In this document: positions 40,186 through 45,108 of the stretch, piece by piece
How the letters are laid out: every line of letters begins with the position of its first letter
Position numbering within the stretch: the first letter of the stretch is position 1
Assembly (NCBI GenBank): GCA_905373305.1
Contig: CAJPSM010000002.1
Span: forward strand, 1-45,108
DNA: 45,108 nucleotides
From: an uncultured Streptococcus sp.
GTDB lineage: Bacteria; Bacillota; Bacilli; Lactobacillales; Streptococcaceae
Direction: 5' to 3'
Made by a program: the position numbers and the translations under genes
Notes under the pieces: generated by a model
What the model was told of the DNA's origin: nothing
Databases searched by the model: none
Seen by the model: only the letters and a program-made list of their open reading frames with translations

Positions 40186-40875
40186 CTATTCTTGCATGGT
40201 GTAACCAACACCACGCACGGTTTTAATGTAGCTTTTTTGACCTTTTACATCAAGCTTGCTACGTAGATAACGGATATAAACATCCACGATATTGGTCTCT
40301 GTCGCACTTTCGTACTTCCAAACACTTTCCAACAACTGCTCACGAGTCAAGACTTTCTTGCTTCCCATGAGAGTGGCCAAAAGGTCATACTCACGACGCG
40401 TCAGAGCAATCATCTCCTCGCCACGATAAACGGTATGATGTTCTACATCCATACGTAGGTTGCGGTAAGACGTTGGGACCTTCATTTGACTACAGTGTTG
40501 GTCGATAAAGTCCCGACCTCGGAAAATCGCTGAAATACGAGCTACCAGATTATCAATAATCACTGGCTTATAGATGTAAGAAACGGCGAAGCGCTGGATT
40601 GTCTCAATCTGGTCTTGCAATTCTTCGCGATGGTCCAAGACCATGATCACTGAGGCTGGTTTTGTCCGACTCAGCCTCTCTGCAAAATCCTGGGCCGTCA
40701 TATCCCCCAGATGAGCATTCAGTAAAATCAAGTCATAGTCCGTCTGGAGAGCCATGGAGAGAGCTTTTTGCCCCTCCTCTACCTGATCAACACGGTATTG
40801 CTCTTTTTGGAGTTCCAGACTGAGAAAATGAGCTAGATTTCGTTCTTTCTCAAGTAATAAAATCCGTTTCCCCAT
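40186..40875 (-). CDS. ritR: Orphan response regulator RitR
   Basis: RitR represses iron uptake in pneumococcus and responds to oxidation instead of phosphorylation. The 229-aa OmpR-type protein has Asn53 in LILLNAHLGD where a phosphoacceptor Asp is expected. It also has the single redox Cys128 in the linker (IDQHCSQMKV). The C-terminal winged helix carries LTRREYDLLATLMGS and YIRYLRSKLDVKGQ. No sensor kinase gene lies beside it. It follows gnd after 11 bases, so both are probably one transcript, linking NADPH supply to redox-sensitive iron control. Confidence 0.95.
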   Translation of the reverse strand: MGKRILLLEKERNLAHFLSLELQKEQYRVDQVEEGQKALSMALQTDYDLILLNAHLGDMTAQDFAERLSRTKPASVIMVLDHREELQDQIETIQRFAVSYIYKPVIIDNLVARISAIFRGRDFIDQHCSQMKVPTSYRNLRMDVEHHTVYRGEEMIALTRREYDLLATLMGSKKVLTREQLLESVWKYESATETNIVDVYIRYLRSKLDVKGQKSYIKTVRGVGYTMQE

Positions 40876-40886
40876 GGCAGACCTAC

Positions 40887-42311
40887 TTATTTTTCGTCAT
40901 ACCAAGAGTAGTGGAATGTTCCTTCTTTGTCTTTACGTTGGTAAGTGTGAGCACCAAAGTAGTCACGTTGTGCTTGGATCAAGTTAGCAGGAAGGTCAGC
41001 TGAACGATAGCTATCAAAGTAAGTAATAGCTGCTGAGAAGGTTGGTACTGGTACACCAGCTTGAACAGCAAGAGCTACGATATCACGTACTGCTTGTTGG
41101 TACTTGGCAGTGACATCCAAGAAGTATTCATCCAAGAGAAGGTTAGCAAGGTCTGCATCACGGTTGTAAGCATCTGTAATTTTTTGCAAGAAACGTGAAC
41201 GGATGATACAGCCATCACGCCAGATAGAGGCGATGTCCGCAAATGGCAAGTTCCAGTTGTTTTCTTTAGAAGCCACACGCAATTGAGCAAATCCTTGTGC
41301 GTATGAAATGATTTTTGAGAAGTAAAGAGCTTGACGGATCTTTTCGATCAACTCTGCCTTGTCTCCTTCAAACTTGAAGGCAGCTGGTTTTGGAAGCACC
41401 TTGCTAGCATGCACACGTTCTTCTTTGTAAGTAGAGATATAACGTGCAAATACTGACTCAGTAATTAGTGACAACGGCACACCAAGGTCAAGAGATGATT
41501 GGCTAGTCCATTTACCAGTTCCCTTGTTACCTGCAGCGTCAAGGATGTAGTCTACGATTGGTCCATCTTGACCTTCATCGTCTTTACGGCTCAAGATATC
41601 AGCTGTGATTTCAATCAAGTAGCTGTCCAATTCACCCTTGTTCCACTCAGTAAAGATTTCAGCCATGTCTTCTGCAGAAAGACCGAGCAAGTGTTGCATC
41701 AAGTCATAGCTTTCTGCGATCAATTGCATATCACCATACTCGATACCGTTGTGTACCATCTTCACATAGTGACCAGCTCCATCAGGACCGATGTAAGTCA
41801 CACATGGTTTGCCATCTTCTGGTGCTTTAGCTGAGATTTCTTCGAGAACATCCGCAACCAATTCGTAGGCTTCTTTTTGTCCACCAGGCATGATAGAAGG
41901 ACCTTCAAGGGCACCTTTTTCACCACCAGAAACACCTGTTCCGATAAAGTTAATGCCAGAGTTGGCCAATTCTTCATTACGACGGATAGTGTCTTTGTAG
42001 AAAGTGTTTCCTCCATCAATCAAGATATCACCCTTGTCAAGGTGTGGAAGAAGGGCTTGAATAGTTGCGTCTGTACCAGGTCCAGCTTGAACCATAAGCA
42101 TGATACGACGAGGTTTTTCGATTGAGTTTACAAAGCTTTCAACGTCATAGCTTGGCACAAAGTTCTTTTCAGGATGGCAAGCAATCACGTCTTCTGTTTT
42201 TTCTTTACTACGGTTGTAAATGGCAACTGTATAGCCACGAGATTCAATATTTAGGGCAAGGTTACGACCCATTACGGCCATACCTACGACACCAAAGTTA
42301 GCTTTTGTCAT
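40887..42311 (-). CDS. gnd: 6-phosphogluconate dehydrogenase (decarboxylating)
   Basis: Gnd oxidises 6-phosphogluconate to ribulose 5-phosphate and makes NADPH. The 474-aa protein has the cofactor motif GVVGMAVMGRNLALN (7-21) with the NADP-type NRSKEKT. The active-site residues are Lys184, Asn188 and Glu191 in YVKMVHNGIEYGDM, with substrate residues in GTGVSGGEKGALEGPSIMPGG. The long helical C-terminal domain ends with the usual QRDYFGAHTYQRKD tail. It forms a unit with ritR. Confidence 0.98.
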   Translation of the reverse strand: MTKANFGVVGMAVMGRNLALNIESRGYTVAIYNRSKEKTEDVIACHPEKNFVPSYDVESFVNSIEKPRRIMLMVQAGPGTDATIQALLPHLDKGDILIDGGNTFYKDTIRRNEELANSGINFIGTGVSGGEKGALEGPSIMPGGQKEAYELVADVLEEISAKAPEDGKPCVTYIGPDGAGHYVKMVHNGIEYGDMQLIAESYDLMQHLLGLSAEDMAEIFTEWNKGELDSYLIEITADILSRKDDEGQDGPIVDYILDAAGNKGTGKWTSQSSLDLGVPLSLITESVFARYISTYKEERVHASKVLPKPAAFKFEGDKAELIEKIRQALYFSKIISYAQGFAQLRVASKENNWNLPFADIASIWRDGCIIRSRFLQKITDAYNRDADLANLLLDEYFLDVTAKYQQAVRDIVALAVQAGVPVPTFSAAITYFDSYRSADLPANLIQAQRDYFGAHTYQRKDKEGTFHYSWYDEK

Positions 42312-42339
42312 GTGACACTCCTCTTGTTTAATATGTTTT

Positions 42340-42345
42340 ATTTTA
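42340..42345 (-). promoter_or_regulatory. Possible -10 element of gnd-ritR
   Basis: A minus-strand TAAAAT lies in the 75-base gap between mapZ and gnd, about 30 bases before the start. No clear -35 box and no terminator after mapZ are visible, so readthrough from mapZ is also possible. Confidence 0.4.
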
Positions 42346-42386
42346 TCATTTTTACCTATGAAAGGAAAGAATTTTGTAACGATTGC

Positions 42387-43853
42387 TTAGTAGTCCAAGT
42401 CATCCGCGTGACCAGCTCCATTACCGACAAAGTATCCCGTCTTACAGTTGAGGGTGAAGAGGTAGGTTCCATCTGGTTTGTAGAGGTTGTAATAACCATT
42501 TCCGTTTACGATATTGACCCGTTCTAGGATATATTGATTGCCAGTGATATAACCACGAGCACGTGATGTTGCTAGGATTTGTTCCAATACACCATCAGCA
42601 AAATTCCAGGCAGGGTTGTTGCTATCGTCTACAGCTGATTGGTTGTACGGTACACGGCTGACACTTCTTTGAAGGTTGACACCATCGCTAGGCAAGCCTC
42701 CATTTGCATCATTACTAGCTGGGGCAGTTGGAGAACTTGATGCAGAACTTGATGAAGCTGACGAACTGCTCGTACTGCTATCAGTCGTTGTGCTTGAACT
42801 TTCTTGACTACTGCTACTTGAACTTGAGCTAGAGGCGCTTGTTTGCTGACTCTTACCAAGGCTAATGGCCTTATCTAACAGTTTATCTAGCTCTGTATTT
42901 CCTGTTTTAATTTCTGTAAATTTAGCATCTGCCTTGATTTTTGCATTGGTATCCAAGACACCATCAGTAATTGCTGGAGTTTCAAACTGATTATTCACTT
43001 CTTGCACAGCCTTGATTTGAGTTTCCAAACTATCATACTTAGATTTTGCAAGGGTATACTCTCGACTGCCTTCGAGTTTAGCTAGCTGAGCCTTGAGTTG
43101 GTTCAACTTGTCAAACTGACTATTTTTCAAGGCTGTTTTATTAGCATCCGTATAAAAAGCATCGTAGAGGGTATTAAACTCTTGTAGGGCTGTTTGTGTT
43201 TCCTGATTGTTAGAAGACGACTGAGAAGACTGGATAGCTTGGTTAGAGCGAGCTACTTGGCGATAGATATAGTAACCACCTGCCAGGATAAGGACTGCAG
43301 CTAAGGCCGAACCGATAACAAACACGCGCTTCTTTTTCGAATTAGAAGTTGTTTCTGATTCTGCCTGAGCTGAGCGTGAAAGTTGAGCTGTCTCTTCCTC
43401 CTCTTTCTCATCAGCAACCTCTGTCGGCGCTTGCTTTTCCAACACAAGCGGTTCCAAGTCTTGATTTTCCTCTCCCAAAGGAGGCAAAACCACGTCCGAG
43501 CTTGTAGATTCCGCTGAGTCTGACACCGTTTCTTCTGAAACTGTCTCGGGTTCCTCTATGATTGGCGCCGACTCTTCAGCGATTTCTGGAACTTCCTGTG
43601 TCAATTCTTCTTGAGCCTGAGTTTCTAGTAGTTCTTCTTTTTTAAATTGACGTGTTTCAAACTTATCCGCCTCGATTTCCTCGCGGTGCTGTTTGATATA
43701 TTTGTCTAGAATATTATCTTCTGGCAGTACGCCAGCTTCAACCTCTTCATTTTTACGGATGACCTGACCAACTGTCAAATCTTTAGCTTCATCAAAATCA
43801 AATTTGGACTCTTGATGCTCTTTTTTATGACGATTGTGCTTTTTTTTACTCAT
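42387..43853 (-). CDS. mapZ: Mid-cell-anchored protein Z (division ring positioning)
   Basis: MapZ (LocZ) marks the division site in streptococci before FtsZ arrives. The 488-aa protein has a charged cytoplasmic part starting MSKKKHNRHKKEHQESKFDF. Thr67 and Thr78 are conserved, the positions phosphorylated by StkP in pneumococcus. One membrane helix (about 177-197) leads to an outer coiled domain (about 205-335), a serine-rich linker (338-380) and a conserved C-terminal peptidoglycan-facing domain ending NGAGHADDLDY. It lies 12 bases after the rRNA methyltransferase gene, an arrangement I recall from pneumococcus. Confidence 0.95.
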   Translation of the reverse strand: MSKKKHNRHKKEHQESKFDFDEAKDLTVGQVIRKNEEVEAGVLPEDNILDKYIKQHREEIEADKFETRQFKKEELLETQAQEELTQEVPEIAEESAPIIEEPETVSEETVSDSAESTSSDVVLPPLGEENQDLEPLVLEKQAPTEVADEKEEEETAQLSRSAQAESETTSNSKKKRVFVIGSALAAVLILAGGYYIYRQVARSNQAIQSSQSSSNNQETQTALQEFNTLYDAFYTDANKTALKNSQFDKLNQLKAQLAKLEGSREYTLAKSKYDSLETQIKAVQEVNNQFETPAITDGVLDTNAKIKADAKFTEIKTGNTELDKLLDKAISLGKSQQTSASSSSSSSSSQESSSTTTDSSTSSSSASSSSASSSPTAPASNDANGGLPSDGVNLQRSVSRVPYNQSAVDDSNNPAWNFADGVLEQILATSRARGYITGNQYILERVNIVNGNGYYNLYKPDGTYLFTLNCKTGYFVGNGAGHADDLDY

Positions 43854-43865
43854 CTGTCTTCCTTT

Positions 43866-45023
43866 CTACTTTACCTCTTGGCGTTTCACACGCTGACCAA
43901 AGTATTGATACAAATCCACTTTTAAGGTCCCGTTATACAGCTTTCGTTTCTTATCAGCTGGACTTCCGTATTTGCTTTCAAAAGCTTCGTCACTAGTCAG
44001 GATAAACTTACTCCAGGTTTTCAGTGGTGCAAAGACCTGTCCCATCTCAGCATAGAGTTTGGTAACTCCTGCATCATCCGACAAACGTTCACCATATGGC
44101 GGATTGGAAATGATAACGCCATTGATCTTGTCTGAACGCAAGTCCTGTACCCGCATTTGCTTAAAGGTGATATCACCTGCCACACCTGCTGCTTGGGCAT
44201 TGGCTTTAGCAATCTCCACCATGCGAGCATCAATATCACAGCCCATGATATCCAGTTCAACCTCACGATTGATTTTCTTAGCAGCATCAGTACGCACTTC
44301 TTGGATTAACCGATCGCTAACCCAGTTCCATTCTTCAAAAGCAAAGGAACGGCGAAGGCCAGGAGCCATCTTTTTAGCCATCATAGCCGCCTCGATACAG
44401 AAAGTTCCTGAACCACAGGTCGGATCGATCAAGGGCTTGTCTGGATACCAGTTAGAGAGTTGTAAAATGGCTGCTGCCATGTTCTCTTTGATAGGAGCTC
44501 CACCCTTTTCCGTACGATAACCACGCTTAAAGAGGCTAGAACCTGTCGTGTCAATCATGACAGTTGCCACATCTTTCAGGATGGACACCTCGATCTTAAA
44601 CTCGGGACCAGTCTCCATCAAGGGAACCCCTTCTGGACGGGCATAGTGCTTTTGCAGTTTCTTCACAACCGCCTTCTTGGAAATCGCCTGAACACTGGGT
44701 TCATTGTGCAGTTTGGACTTAACACATTTGGCCTTAGAAATAGGGAAACGCGCTCCAAGTGGGAGATAGTTTTCCCAATCCAGAGCAAAAACTCCTTGAA
44801 AGAGTTCCTCAAAGGTCTTAGCAGGAAAGCTCCCGACTACAATCTTGATGCGGTCAGCTGCTCGAAGCCAAAGATTGGTCTCGATGATTGCCTTCACATC
44901 TCCTTGAAAACGGACACGCCCATTTTCAACCTGGCAGTCATAACCGAGCTCTCGCACCTCACGCCCAACGACAGCCTCGAGCCCCGCTGCAGCAGTTGCG
45001 ATTAAATTAAATTCTTTTTTCAT
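43866..45023 (-). CDS. RlmL-type 23S rRNA (guanine-N2) methyltransferase with THUMP domain
   Basis: This 385-aa protein combines an N-terminal THUMP RNA-binding domain (about residues 1-160) with a Rossmann-type methyltransferase domain (PLIDPTCGSGTFCIEAAM and the N2-guanine motif NPPYGERL near residue 306). It corresponds to the first half of E. coli RlmL, so m2G2445 is the likely target by homology. I choose the ATG at 45023 (MKKEFNLIATAAAGLEAV). An in-frame GTG at 45056 has no ribosome binding site. An AAAGG lies unusually far (17 bases) upstream, with a small hairpin between it and the ATG. Confidence 0.9.
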   Translation of the reverse strand: MKKEFNLIATAAAGLEAVVGREVRELGYDCQVENGRVRFQGDVKAIIETNLWLRAADRIKIVVGSFPAKTFEELFQGVFALDWENYLPLGARFPISKAKCVKSKLHNEPSVQAISKKAVVKKLQKHYARPEGVPLMETGPEFKIEVSILKDVATVMIDTTGSSLFKRGYRTEKGGAPIKENMAAAILQLSNWYPDKPLIDPTCGSGTFCIEAAMMAKKMAPGLRRSFAFEEWNWVSDRLIQEVRTDAAKKINREVELDIMGCDIDARMVEIAKANAQAAGVAGDITFKQMRVQDLRSDKINGVIISNPPYGERLSDDAGVTKLYAEMGQVFAPLKTWSKFILTSDEAFESKYGSPADKKRKLYNGTLKVDLYQYFGQRVKRQEVK

Positions 45024-45060
45024 TTTACAGTCTTGTAAGACCTTTCTTTTGTACACTTTA

Positions 45061-45097
45061 AAAAATGAGGTTGAGAAAGATTTCTCAGCCCCAACCT
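45061..45097 (-). terminator. Terminator of an upstream minus-strand gene (possibly rnpB)
   Basis: On the minus strand AGGTT-GGGGCT-GAGAAA pairs with TTTCTC-AACCT (bulged) and is followed by CATTTTTT. In relatives the RNase P RNA gene lies just upstream of this methyltransferase, so this may be its 3' end; too little is visible to tell. Confidence 0.6.
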
Positions 45098-45108
45098 ATA
45101 TGCAATTT

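Overview
The window is a gene-dense, low-GC chromosomal segment from a Streptococcus of the mitis group (S. mitis / S. oralis / S. pneumoniae relatives). This assignment rests on recognisable protein sequences, not on a database search. The clearest markers are a MapZ with the two conserved cytoplasmic threonines, a RitR with Asn53 and Cys128, a CbpC/CbpJ/CbpF-like choline-binding protein, the FabT/FabK-type fatty-acid cluster and the mevalonate operon. Nearly all of it is core housekeeping. I see no insertion sequence, prophage, CRISPR array, tRNA or rRNA gene.

Layout from left to right. (1) 30-3240: gatCAB on the plus strand, making the tRNA-dependent amidotransferase, closed by a terminator. 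(2) 3369-4755: efp, an Asp23/YqhY-like gene and nusB, also plus strand. (3) 4805-5731, minus strand: a small accessory module of a double-glycine-leader peptide and a CPBP-family membrane protease, inserted between the convergent ends of nusB and accA. (4) 5887-16449, minus strand: the complete type II fatty-acid synthesis locus, transcribed fabM, fabT, fabH, acpP, fabK, fabD, fabG, fabF, accB, fabZ, accC, accD, accA, with a FabT-type palindrome before fabK. (5) 16652-19879, plus strand: aspartokinase, a DUF956 protein, and serS under a serine T-box leader. (6) 19903-22914, minus strand: a TDT-family transporter, a carboxymuconolactone-decarboxylase-like protein, and an AGCS symporter under a single-aptamer glycine riboswitch. 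(7) 23262-30657: mutS2, cvpA and zapA-like (minus), divergent from rnhC, lepB and recD2 (plus). (8) 30705-35074, minus strand: trigger factor, then liaFSR with an AlkD-like gene as its last cistron. (9) 35192-38984, minus strand: the mevalonate operon mvaK1-mvaD-mvaK2-fni. (10) 39106-45023, minus strand: a choline-binding protein, ritR, gnd, mapZ and an RlmL-type rRNA methyltransferase. The last 50 bases hold the terminator of an upstream minus-strand gene outside the window.

Several units work together. AccABCD supply malonyl-CoA, FabD/ACP/FabH/FabF/FabG/FabZ/FabK elongate the chain, FabM makes the unsaturated branch and FabT represses. The mevalonate kinases, decarboxylase and isomerase supply isoprenoids for undecaprenyl phosphate. 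LiaFSR watches the envelope, MapZ positions the division ring, and the choline-binding protein decorates the wall. Three RNA- or operator-level controls are directly readable: the serS T-box, the glycine riboswitch and the FabT site.

The most novel-looking element is the double-glycine peptide plus CPBP protease pair at 4805-5731. Other points worth checking are a probably leaderless rnhC mRNA, a palindrome in place of the -35 box at the liaFSR promoter, and several unexplained inverted repeats.
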